Positions 49,636 to 61,589 of a stretch of 64,000 bases of DNA are shown here, piece after piece. How positions within the stretch are numbered: the first letter of the stretch is position 1; each line of letters opens with the position of its first letter. Below the pieces are notes generated by a model. It saw nothing but the letters and a program-made list of their open reading frames with translations. It made no database searches and was not told the origin of the DNA. This stretch comes from Toxotes chatareus (lineage: Eukaryota; Chordata; Actinopteri; Toxotidae). Location: the NCBI GenBank assembly GCA_016801885.1, contig CM028884.1, forward strand, positions 20,570,864-20,634,863, in the 5' to 3' direction. The position numbers were made by a program, and so were the translations under genes.

Positions 49636-50901
49636 TTTATTTATATTTTTGGATATTTGTCTTCGAAACAATGGCAGTGTCCTTCGCAGTTCATTGAGTT
49701 AGTACCCCGCTCTTCACCTTAGCTCTAGGACACTTTTTGCTGAGATTCCTCATTTCTTTTTTTGTTATAAAATGTATAAATATTTTGTTAATATTTGGAC
49801 ACTATACATGGATTCATACATATAGTCATCTATATAATCATATAGATATCATCTTTTCACAGTTGAGGAAAAATGTCCCTTTTTATACAACTTGTGATTG
49901 CCTTAAGGCATTGTCACACACATGATAATTCACTGTACACAAGGGACTGAAAGCTGATGATAAGACAATTACACAGATGGGCAGTTGTGTGTAAGCATTA
50001 GTGTGTGTATGTGTGTGTGTGTAGGGGCATCAGTGCATGTGAGTGCATCAGCACGTGTATGCTTAAAAGTGTAGTGCACATGTCTAAAATTGGGGTGTGC
50101 ATCTACACCGGTCAGCAACATGAACGTTTAAATAGAGGCGTGAGAGAGACACAACGTACACATGTGGCTACAAATGACAGGTGAAACATGGTTACACTGT
50201 TTAATAATTCTCCTTCAGTGGAGCATTTAAGCCCCTCCAACCCCAAGTCCATAACCAACCCCTGTGAACACACCCCTGATTAACCAATCTCTTCATGTTC
50301 AGATACAGAATCCATCACACTTTAAACACCTACGTTAAAGTCAGAAAAGATAAGGTTGTTTTGTGTATTTTGGTCTTTCACTGTCCCAAATAAGATTAGA
50401 ATTTGTTTCTCTGTTTCCGCATAGATTGTCATGTCTGACCATAAATAGTCCTTTTTCATTCAGTTTCTATGGCCATCACACATAACAGAAATCCATCTAC
50501 ACACACTTAGATATGTAGGATTTCACGAGAGACCATGAACAACACACTTATGAGCTGGTGGGCACTTAGATAATAGCTTGCGAGGTGCCAGAGGCATAAG
50601 CCTCTGCAATTTGCTTAAGAATCCAAAACAAAAAGAGTTTATAAATTCAGCAGAATTCAGATGTTTGTTACCCAGTACTTTTTTGTTGGTAGCACCAAAA
50701 CTGGTGCCAAATGACTGACATAATAAATGTTCATCCGTCCAGTGTTGGTACTTTTCAACAACAAATGCAGTGAAAAGAGCTCCTATCATAAGATCCTTTC
50801 AAATTTTTGATTTGTTTTGGTGACAGTTTTGGTCTGAGAGTTTTTAGAATAGCATCCCATTCCTCTCTCTATCTCCCTACTTCTTTTTGTTGTTGTTTGT
50901 G
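49636..50901 (-). other. Probable pcdh17 3' UTR
   Basis: This stretch directly follows the pcdh17 stop codon on the minus strand and shows no supported coding sequence. It includes GT-rich tracts (for example 50,003-50,023). The first canonical minus-strand AATAAA I found below the stop is at 49,641-49,636, and an ATTAAA variant lies at 50,205-50,200. Mammalian PCDH17 has a long 3' UTR, so one of 0.7-1.3 kb or more is plausible. The true end is not determined by sequence alone and could lie further down. Confidence 0.4.
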
Positions 50902-51599
50902 TCACTTCCTGAGTGTGCCAGTGGCCTCACTTCCTCTGCAGTCCTGCAATAGTTTGTCGATGTCTCTCACCACCTGGTCAGCATCCATTCCGTCACGGTT
51001 CGCGTCAGGCTCCGCCTGCTCCAGGACACACTCCATTTCACTTGCTGCCTCTTGGCTGATCCTGGAGCGGGCCTCAGCGAGCACCTTGGCCACTGGGTCT
51101 GAGGGAGGCAAGGGTGGGTAGACCCCCTGGTCTCTGGTTTGTTTGGTTGGTGACAGGTACTGACCATCAGGAGGCCCATAGTGGCCAGAGCAGGTGGCAG
51201 GAGGAGGTTTGCCTTCAGCCCCATCAGCTGGGCTTTTGATTGAGGTGCACGGAGATACGGTGGAGCAGCCCTTGGTAGGACTGCCAGAGGCTGAGGGTAC
51301 CTCTTGGAGCAGTGGGCTGAGGGCACGTTTCGCCTTCAAGTAGGGCTTGACGTTGGCGATCAGAATGGTGTGGTCACGTCTTTCTTTTCCAAATGTACAG
51401 AATGTCTTCTTGCCATTGGGGTTGACAGTCTCGTAGGTCTCTGTCTCGGGCACAGTCTCCATTCCCGCCGGCACAAACATATTGTTACGGTAGTCAATGC
51501 CCTCTGCCTGGTTTCCTCCAGCAGGGAACTGGGGCATCCAGCAGCGGTCAGAATGACCCAGTACTCGGCACTCCTCTGTACAATTCACACAATCCTCAT
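50902..51599 (-). CDS. pcdh17: Protocadherin-17, last coding exon (cytoplasmic tail)
   Basis: This is the C-terminal exon of a delta-2 protocadherin, a single-pass neuronal membrane protein for homophilic adhesion. The exon encodes about 232 residues of cytoplasmic tail. The first ~23 residues carry the Cys-rich block CVNCTEEC followed by LGHSDRCWMP, a hallmark of delta-2 protocadherin tails. Next come YRNNMFVP (~38-45), KKTFCTFGKE (~64-73), IANVKPYLKAKRALSPLLQE (~80-99), a Pro/Ser-rich linker, and VVRDIDKLLQDCRG ending in a short basic tail. This combination and the tail length fit PCDH17 better than PCDH10, 18 or 19. The reading frame is intact and stops at TGA, 50,904-50,902. Open frame continues to about 51,816, but that part is intron: a pyrimidine tract and CAG acceptor put the exon start at 51,599, phase 1. 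The ectodomain and membrane exons lie beyond the window. The teleost paralogue cannot be told apart here. Confidence 0.93.
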
Positions 51600-51640
51600 C
51601 TGCAGGTAGACAGAAAGGGAGGGGATAGGAGGAGAAAAAA
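51600..51640 (-). other. Splice acceptor of the pcdh17 terminal exon
   Basis: Read on the minus strand, a pyrimidine-rich tract (CTCCTATCCCCTCCCTTTCTG) leads into CTGCAG, with the invariant AG at 51,601-51,600. The exon opens with ATGAGGATTGT. One base of the first codon must come from the previous exon, so the intron is phase 1. The conserved protocadherin tail sequence starts exactly at this point, which supports the boundary. Confidence 0.85.
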
Positions 51641-54294
51641 GTGATATTTATGTCAGTGGTGTGCATAGAATAGAGTGAAACCACACAGTGAGAGGGTAAT
51701 ACAATTGAAACTGAACTGTACAAAGAGTTGGAGCCCAAAGTTAAGGAAATAGAGCCAAATGAAATCATGTAAAAAAACGCAGAGCCAGCTAAGGATGTCC
51801 CATTCAAAATACACATTTAAATGCATGCACACATTAACAAATACACACACACACACACCTTTCTAAGGGACTGGGGGACACCTGCTAGCATTTTCCAAAG
51901 CTCTGATCAAGGGGATGGCAGAGCATACAGAAGGGATGGAGAGGGAGTGAGAGAAAAACAACAACATTTGAGGTTTGGCAAAGGCATAGTGCCGTTATCA
52001 TAAATTCATGTCAGTGGGCTTTGAAGCCCTCCCCAGACAGAGAGGCTGTGCCAAATGGCTTGCGCTTCTTCCCTGTGTGTTTGTGCCTGTTTATTTGTGG
52101 GCTCCTTGTTGTTGTGTGTGCACGCATGTGTGTATAAGTGTGAATGTGTGTTCCCCTCTTTCATCTCTATTCAGAAGGATGCACACTCTTGCTGATTACG
52201 GGAGTGTTCATGCCTGTGTCAAATGGATCCAGAACTTGGTTAAAAAAAATAATAATAAAATAAAAAGAGGAGCACATTTTTTTTCCTCTTGGGTGTGAAG
52301 AGAAAAATAGAAAAAAAAAAAAAAACTGAGCATCTGTTGTCCCACAAATGGATTTTTTCCATTGGCCGGGTGGGATGAAACCAAGAGAAGACAAACAAAA
52401 TCCAGACAGTAAAGACTACACAAATTAGTTTGGTACAACCAGTTTCTTGTTTCTCATATTTAACATTGCAATATATTGTAAATGGTAATTTAAAACAATC
52501 TGATGAATGGACTGATTGTGTTTCATGTCTGGCACTTATTCCTCATATTTACTTTAACTGTTAAACGGGCTAAAACAAACAATTTGCACAGGCTACATGA
52601 CACATCTCAGTATGCTGCATTCACAGTCCTTTATCAGTCATTTCATTAGTTTAAGATGGGTAAACTTTACAAGCCACAGGTTAGACAAACCTAAGAATGC
52701 AATAACACACCAGCATTTAACACTGCTCTCCAGTAAAATCCAAAGGTTGCTTGCACAGGCTTCTAAACAAATGCAGAGGCTAAGGCTAATTTGCATATTT
52801 GGTTTTGAGATGTGATGGTCTCTACCTGTTCGTGGAGCCAAACACTGCAGACAAACACCTCAGTTCTAGTTTCTTCCAGGAATGCAACACTTACTTGTAA
52901 CACTTACTGCTAAAATCCAACACAACAAACTGCAACAAAGCTGAGGCAGCTTTCTTTGTTAAGAGGAATTAGGCAAGTCCATTCATAGGAGCTTAATTTC
53001 TGAATTATTGAATTGTTTGTGTAGCCCAATGAAAATGTCAATAGCACAAGTGGCATACAGCAATATTTGGATTAAGCAGTAAAATACATGCTATTATAAT
53101 TAACAGAAAACTGCTTGTTGTCACCTTCCACCTCCCCTTCTGAATGTTAATGGTTTGAACCTTGATTCCTCATGACGAATCTTCATCCTCATACTTTGAG
53201 TATCGGACAAAAAACACATTTTAAATCAGAGTAATTTGTCTTTGTGTAACAAGCCTTTTGTGGTTTGAAGCCTGAAACCAAAATCAGTCAGTGAAATTTT
53301 GAGAGAGATGTTAACACAGGGATTGAACATGTTCCCTTAGGCTTTGTTTTTTAAAGGCAACATTTAAAGGAGTTTGAATGAGGCTACTCAGGGTTGTACA
53401 GAATTTCCACTGTAATTCTCAACCAAATGTGAGAAGACAACAACATTACTGTTAGGAGCTGTAAAGCCACCCCATCAATTCCATTATGTGATGCATGGAC
53501 CTTTACAGCATGGCAAGAGTGCTGCTTTAAAGACCACAAACTTGGGACTAATACAATCTTTCGTTGATGCGAATGAGCAGGCAGAGTGGATGTGCTTGAG
53601 TGCACTTGGCTACGCTGTCTGTGCTGTGTTGTGGGTCAGCAGCCTAAAATCCTAAGAGACTGTCCTCCTAAGCTGTAGAAGATGAGCTTAAAATGTCTGA
53701 AGAAGCCAAACAGTGCCGGCAAAGAGAGTCTGACTTTTTTCGTGTCAAGGCATTCATCTGAAGAGGAAATGAGGAGAGCTGGAGAGCGGAAGCCGGTCCA
53801 GTTTGAGATGGACTACATTTAAATGGTGTGGGAGTGAGAGAAGACATTTGACATGAAACAACTAAACAACATGTCAAAGCACTAAGATTGATGATTTGGT
53901 CGAAAGCTTGTACATAAATAATACAAACCTGAATACACTTTCCAACCAGAACACACTATTACTGCAATCCATCACCACGCCACAAAATCTAAATCTTACA
54001 TGTAACCAAGCATAAAAGCTAGACAAGCTCTGCATTTCACACAGCCATCTTGCATGTGTTCCAGACACATACAATTAACTTGGCCCCTACAATGTCTTCA
54101 TGCTCTCAGAGGTGATTGTCCATTCACAGTGTGCATATTAAAGCATAAATAATCCATGCAGACATATTTCCCTCTATTTAGTTGGAGGAAACCTATGATA
54201 GATTATTCATGTCTCAGCTGCACGTTCAACCTTGAGGCGTTCTCCTCGTATCTATGGCTAACAATATGACATATGAGAGCAAGGGTGACATTCA

Positions 54295-54321
54295 TCTCTC
54301 TCTCTCTCACTCTCTCTCTCC
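54295..54321. repeat. CT microsatellite
   Basis: A short run of CT dinucleotides broken once by CAC. Confidence 0.85.
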
Positions 54322-54810
54322 TGCATGACTCCATCCGCTCTCTGGGATGGGCAACAGAGGCCTCCACCAAGGACACATTTGCCTGTGATGATTTGGCTAC
54401 CAGGAGCGTGCTCAGTCGCTTTCTCTCCAGTTTCTCTCTCAGTGGTGGTTATGGTCCAAGATAAATTACACTGATAGATACACTATCAATGATTGCCTGA
54501 AACAACCATTAGTCACATTTTGATTCATCTCTCAGTCGGTGACTTGATATGGTACAATGATGAAACACACTAATAATCTGCATTATTCATTAATTGTGAA
54601 TGTACAGTAAATCATTAAGAAGAAGAATCATATTAACAAATTACCATATTAACTATATGCTGTCAGTCACGTTCATGTTTATGGGGGAGGGGGAATCAAA
54701 GAGATGATGACACTCCAACTTTGTGGTAATGTGCTACGCCGCTGTTTAGTATGAATTTGACGGCTGGCTAATTCTTACACACTGTTCCTTTAAGTGCTCA
54801 CTCTTTTAAC

Positions 54811-54835
54811 TTTTTTTTTTTTTTTTTTTTTTTTT
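54811..54835. repeat. T25 homopolymer
   Basis: An uninterrupted run of 25 T. The sequence just left of it (TTCTTACACACTGTTCCTTTAAG, ending near 54,793) resembles the end of a common teleost non-autonomous DNA repeat, so the run may be attached to an old insertion. Confidence 0.8.
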
Positions 54836-55983
54836 AATCTTGGGCACTGATATTGTATGGCTAAAGAAAAATGTGTCCTTAAATCTCATCTTACATACAA
54901 GCCTTGAAAAGGACAGTAAATCTTATAACCACAATGGCCCCGAACCAAATGGGGAAAAAAATGGAAAAGACAGGGGATGGGACAATGATATGCAGCAAGA
55001 ATTTTAGATTACTCAGTATAAAGCATGACAAAAACATTTTAGACATCAAACTGAAAAGACGAGGCTGGCTTCAGCTTCAGTTACAAGTGTCGCTGAAGCT
55101 CTGATTGAATTGCCCAGTCAAGATTCACAGCTGATGTTTGTATCTTTGCAGCCCTGTTGTAGACACTTCACTTGAATCCCTGATTGAAATCACATGTTTA
55201 TTACACATCTATTGCCAACAAAAAGTTTAATTAACTCCTCGCACTCTTTTGTGTTTGTGGAGGCTTCTTTAACAGTGAACAGCCAGAGCTATCTTACTAC
55301 CCCTGGCAGGGTTAATTGCCTTGCTTTAGGGCAGAATAGCAAGACTGGGTAACAATGAGCTAGATGGGACAGCTATGTAGCTGTCAGTTATCTTTACTGC
55401 TAAGAGCACATGAAACAGATATAAAAGTAGCAAAGCCACTCTAAGACATCCTTTGAGCAATAGCAAAAGGACACCCAGTGTCAAAGAAGCATTTACCAGT
55501 TCAGATAGACCCGCTAACATTGCAAAAAGAAGTAACTGATCCTGGTTCATTGTGTTATTTATTAGATCTATTGTGCATTGAAACTGCATCAGTATGTCTG
55601 TATGTGTATGTTTCTGCATGAATGAGTTAACATTCACATATGAGTTAATTCATACTTAATACTTCTAACCAATAAAAATAAAAATAAAACAGCTTTTATA
55701 GTGACAGACTACAACTGTGAAAGATATTTTTTTTTTCTTTCTGCTTTATAATGTTGTCCTCTCTGCGTTTTGTTAGTTCCATGCCCCAGTCTTGAGAATC
55801 TAGTGCACTACACCTTTGTTGTGTAGTTCTGGTGGACTTACAAGAACAGAAAACTATTATTGATATCTCATTTTTAAACCTACCTTTTTCTACTACCCCA
55901 TTCAAATATATATGCAACAGAAAATACACAATAAAGAATTGAGGGTGGTGCTACATACATGGATATACACCATACACCATAAA

Positions 55984-55997
55984 TACACACACACAGG

Positions 55998-56070
<73 letters not shown>

Positions 56071-56077
56071 ACACACA
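55984..56077. repeat. CA microsatellite
   Basis: A pure (AC)n run covers 56,001-56,065, about 32 repeats, with interrupted CA tracts on both sides. It is intronic to pcdh17 and likely length-polymorphic. Confidence 0.97.
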
Positions 56078-58973
56078 ATATTCACTATCACAGCTTTGCT
56101 TGATATGATTCACAACCCAGTGTCTACTGTAAAATGTCAAGATGGAACGAGGTGGATATTAAAAAATTCCAACAACCCAAAGAGGTCAGAAATAAATGTT
56201 CAAAGAAAAAGAAAATCCTTATACAGTTAAACCCAGTGAACTAAGAAATTATGTGTTATGTTGTCATTTAGCCATATACATATCAACCATATACAAACAG
56301 CCACATTTTATCACCATCTCTTATCATGAGAATATCAGTATCAGTATGAACACCTCCTGCAGCCATTTAGGCATCACAGCAACAGTGAGGGTGCTTCTTC
56401 TACTGAGCCATAAAAAACCTCTTATCTCTTTCCAAATCATACATAAAAAAAAAAAAAAAAACCCTCTGTTTTCCTTCCAGAAAAAAGTCTTTTACTAAAT
56501 TAACAATTAATGAGGAACATGGGACAAGTAAAATCACACATAGGTGGGCAAACAAGGCACAGGGCTCTCCCTCAACACAGACTAAGCAAAAGTAAATGGT
56601 CACCATTCCTGGAATTCTGAGTTGTTTTTGCTCCTCTCTTCAATTTAATTTTTCAAACTTTCAGGGTGGAAGCTTTCAGTATGGTGCATGAAGGATGTGC
56701 ACCTAAACCTGTGAGTGTAAAAAGTGTGCCTGTGTATCAGTGTGTGTCGTAAAGCATGGTGTGATTTCCCTAAACACCCTTTTCTCCCTCCAGACGCCTG
56801 CCCCCCTGGCCCTACATGCCCATCCCTCCTCGCTTTATTACCCAGCCCTGTGATTAATGTCCCTCTGTCACACACTGTGCTTCTCAGGGAGGGAGGGAGG
56901 AACCAAGAGAGAGCTGTGCACACATGCTACTGCTAACAAAGCAACAGAAGCAGCTCAAAAATAAGATGCAAGGAAGTACAAAGCTACAAACACATGCCAA
57001 TTTAGCATCCATCACAGTGCTGGTGTATCATTTTACCACCATGCACACCTGGGTAGTCATTAGGAAGCTCTATGAGCTATTAAAGTAGCCTATGAGATTG
57101 GAGAATGATTTGAGATAGTGTGTATGTTTGTGTGTTAAGGTTTTTGTTGTGGTGAATATCCCCCAACCCACCTAAGGTGGACAGGAGGAATGGCAGCTGA
57201 CAAATTGTGCGGAGCATCTGTGACAGACCATGACTGCACCTGTTCACCTGAGGGAGCTCGCAGTGTGTGTTTATGTGTGCATGTGTGTGTGTTATTGTGT
57301 TTTTAATCTCCTCGCCTACTGTTATCTAGCCCAGCTGATCCATGCAATGCCCCCCCCTCCCTCCACATTCTCCGCCAATCAGGGTGACTAAATATTTGAA
57401 CTGCACAGATGAGAGTCTCCACTCTGACTGAGCCTAATGTTTTGTAAATCTCTTCTGACTTCTCAGGTCGCTAGTCTACCAAACAACAGCAGTTAAAGAT
57501 AGAATTTCAAACTTTTTTGGTCTTCGGTGAACAGAGTGTGCTTAAGAAATTTCAGATTTTGTTTTCTAAGAAATCAGTGTGCAAGGTAAACAGGATGGCT
57601 CATTCGTCCTGCAGCTATATTCAGAAAAAACTATCAGTGAAGTATAGTATTCATTGTTGTTGTCGATCTTTTGACTGCAAGATACTGATTTTGTGGAAAT
57701 GACTCAAATTTTTATAAAACCACCATTGTTTTATTTTATTTATTTATATTATTTATTTATTCTGCTGTGAATGTGGTTTTTATCATGACACATGTAGATC
57801 AGAATGTTTTATTTCTCATCAGTTCAGATTTAGACCAAGTAAGTTTATATTCCTCTCTCCTTACACAGCATTGTTATGGGGAAAATGATAAAATGACTCA
57901 AATGTATTACAGCATCTGGTATTTTTATGATTCTAAAGCAGAGCAATGCTGGGAAAGCAGGTTGCTCTCTACAGTTGGCCTCTCTGTTTTGCCAACACTC
58001 TTTCAAGAGGCTGAAGTGCAATAGTATTTCCATGAATCTGCGGTTTTGGTGTAGCCATCACAGTCTGCTGTGGGACAAACATTTTATACTTCTCCACAGG
58101 TCTATTGAAACCTATCAACAACAGTAAAATGGTGTCCATCATGTGATTTAAAACAGTAATTCAGAATGAACCACACATGTATTGTTTGCTAGTAAAGCTC
58201 TCATTATTTAAGAACATTTGACATCCATGTCATCAGTGGCCACAATCAGCATAATACATCTAAATAATGTAGCTACATACACATTAAAACAATTTCATGA
58301 TATTATATGATAAACTGTTGTTTAGTGTACAATTAATAATTTAAAGGTCTATTGTGAGTGCAGTTGTGTGTAGAGGGAATAGATCTGGGTTGCTTTGTGC
58401 AGTTAGTGGCTTAGCACAAGGAGAAGGATACTTCTCCCCAGTGTAATAGCTTTTATCACAGTGGGAGGCAAGAAAATACTGATGCATAGCAGGAAATGCT
58501 TGGCAGCAGCGGTGGGAGTGCCTGGTGGCTGGCGATGCCGACACTGAATCAAGGACATATATCTCAGGATCAAACACGTCCTCTCTTCAGGCGTTCCTTC
58601 ACAAACCGTGGGCCCCTCCGTCAGCTAATGCCTGGCTAAGTTGTTCAAAGAACACCCTGAGGAGAGAGTATTTATGCATAGGAGAGAGAGGGATAAAAAC
58701 CCAAGAGGAGGAGGAAGAGAAGCATAAGCTCATATTCAAACAAAAACAAACACACAAAGCCTAATCAATGATGAGCAAGCAGGGCTGTGTGCTGTGGGTG
58801 GCAAGAGAGGTCTGTGGGTTGTAGAGATGAGGGGCATCTGGACTGCCAGGTTGATGTTCTCAAACAGCACTTTCCCTTTAACACAAAGCTGCAACGAGGG
58901 CCCTGAAATGCACAATGTGGTCCTCAAAATTACAAATTTGTTGACCTACCTGGTTATATAAAGGCTGTACACG

Positions 58974-59010
58974 TTTGTGTGTGTGTGTGTTTGTGTGTGT
59001 GCATATGTGT
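58974..59010. repeat. GT microsatellite, interrupted
   Basis: GT repeats with a TTT interruption and a GCATAT break near the right end. Confidence 0.85.
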
Positions 59011-60530
59011 TCGCCTGTTGATGTCTGGCTACAACAGAATGGGATCTGCACTTAAGATTCTGCCAATGTCACTGTGCCTGCAACTTCAGGGCATATTGAT
59101 CATTTCTAATGAACCTGATTTAAAGATACTCCATTAAAATATGAATAGCTTTTCCTTGCATTCTGTGTGTTTTCACTACATGCTTTAGATTTCTAGTTCA
59201 CAGCTGAGCCATGTGCTATCATCTCAATTATCAAAGGTTTCTGCTTGCTTTAATTGCTGGTGAAGGTCAGCCTTGAGACAACTGTGTGAAAAAAGAGATG
59301 GGGGAGGGTCTTGCCACTTCTCTGTTGCCTGTTGACAATCAGACCACAGACTAGAAAAAAGAAAACAACCTCAACAAACGGGTTCAACAGTAATGAACAG
59401 CCATGGGAACGTTTCCAAGGACAAAAAGTGCTGAGAACAGGCAAACTAATGTTTATCTGTAACCACATCCGTGACGTGTGACAACACTCTTCAGAAAATT
59501 CCCACTGTTGTGTTTGAGCAACCTTTTCAACCATGTTTTAAGCGTTCTTCATTGAGACGCTTTCATTGCTAGAACAGAGAGGAAGAAAACTAACATTGAG
59601 AATAAAGTATTTTTGCATTCTTTTTTTTTCAGCTTGGAGCATTCACTGTTCACAGCAGTCAGAGGCACTCAATAAATATTGCAAGGTCAGTCAAGGAAGA
59701 TCCTCATTTCAGCCAATCAAAAAACCTGAGCCTCTTCTCCAACCTGTGACTTAAGACCTTCTATAATTTACTTTTCCTCTAGGTATAGCTCACTCTTCAA
59801 CTCCTCTTTCTCTCACTCCTTAAGTGTTCTAATGGTGGTGCAATTGCAGCAGAGCAGCCACAGGCAAGCCATTAGATATAGATGTCTGAGAGGAACAACC
59901 TTTACATCATTCCTGCTGTCATCAAGCTATTTATACCTATCAAACAATTAACATGTAAAAGCTGGAATAAAAGAAGTATAAATAGTTTAGATACTGTAAC
60001 CTGTGCATACATAACAACTCTCAATTTGCTACAATACACGCATGCTATATCTATATAAGGTATTGTGTTGTAAAAATATTAAAAAGGAACTAAACCTGCA
60101 CACAAGTCCAGATTTAATCTTGTGGCAGGTGACAACTCACAATATTATTATAAAACATACTAAAAAATGTACTATTTATATACACAAATACAACAGAAAA
60201 CTGTAAGAAATACTATTTGTATAGTAACTACAATACAGTCTGTTTGCATGTGAAGCAATTTTATGCTAACTCATTTTTGTGCCTTTCACATTGAAAGTAT
60301 GCAATGAAATGTATGAACATTTCTCTTTTAATGAAATATCTCATTTGCTTACAGACAAATGAGCTATTGTGTGAAAACCCCACATCAGCAATCTCAACTG
60401 GTTTTCTCAGCTTGACTCTACCTGATATGTAAATAAAGTTATTTTGCCATAAATAAAACATGCTCAGTGTACTGTACTCACTGATGAATAGATGGATTCC
60501 AGGGGGCACATTTAACAAAAGATGACCAAT

Positions 60531-60531
<1 letters not shown>

Positions 60532-60554
<23 letters not shown>
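60532..60554. repeat. A23 homopolymer
   Basis: A run of 23 A followed by G and five more A. No SINE or LINE body is recognisable upstream, so its origin is unclear. Confidence 0.85.
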
Positions 60555-60561
<7 letters not shown>

Positions 60562-61552
60562 GCTAATTTACCTGATAATAAAGAGGCACTCACGGAGAAA
60601 CATATACATACAAAACAAGGCATGCAAACATGAAAGTGTGATCCCATGTATTACTGATGTACACACCGTCCTGTGTCCAAATATTGAACATAAAATGACG
60701 AGAACAGCGAACAAACAACAAAGTCTGCTGCACAGCCTACTTTTACAATTGGATTAGGTGGTGTTGTCTGAGGCAGACATGCTAGCCGCAAGGAACAAAG
60801 AGAGACAGAAAGCCACAGGTCAATAGTATCGTGCTACCTTTACCTGGAGAGAGACATGGACGGTGGCACAAAGGGTGGCAAGGAGACAAGAAGGGGACTT
60901 ATTAGAAGATGAGGCGAGAAGCGTGGTGAATCAGTGGCTAATCCTCCGTTTCCTCTAAGCCTGTGTAATTAGGACATGGGGGATTGCACCGTGACAGGGG
61001 ATGCTTCTGGACCGCCTTGCTTTTTTTTCTTCTCTTTTGTTTATTTCTTCCCTCTTTAGCCTGGGCTTACCGCAGTTTGTCATCTAAATATAGCATGCTT
61101 GTGTGTGTCTTGTCTTTACTGTGTGAATCGCAGCATGTTCACTCATAAACAACATAAACAGACACAGCATGCCTGCACCATGTTTTATTTCTACTCACTA
61201 CTACTTACTGTTTGCAGATGTGAGTGAGTGTAATCTTTTTTTTTTTTTGCTGCTTTGGTCGCTGTGTGACACCCTTAGATTGTATTTGAGTATATTTGTA
61301 GGAATCAAAGGGGCTGTTTCAGTCAAACAACACTTCCTTCGCCACACACACGCACACGAAGGGTGCCTATAACTGAAGAGCCTCAGGAGAGAGCACAGTA
61401 TGGACCAGACATGAGACCAGAGACCAGAAAGGCTGATCAGCATCCTTCTGCCTGTTAATAGCCTTAATCTACTTCCTTCCCCGAGTAGTCGACAAGGAAA
61501 CTTGCCTTGGCCTATTTAGAGAGTGAGTGCAAGAAATAAAGTGAGAAAGCAT

Positions 61553-61589
61553 GAGAGAAAGAGAAAGAGAGAGAGAAAAGGGAGGGGGC
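61553..61589. repeat. GA-rich microsatellite
   Basis: Purine tract of GAGA and GAAA repeats running into GGGAGGGGG. Confidence 0.8.

Noticed and set aside
51600..51816. Extension of the pcdh17 frame beyond the acceptor
   Set aside because: The frame stays open by chance into the intron. A pyrimidine tract and CAG precede the conserved tail, and the extra peptide does not resemble protocadherin.
58341..58577. Possible additional pcdh17 exon on the minus strand
   Set aside because: The frame has no matching phase-1 donor, its upstream frame is closed by a stop after the acceptor-like site, and the peptide is not recognisable as protocadherin tail.
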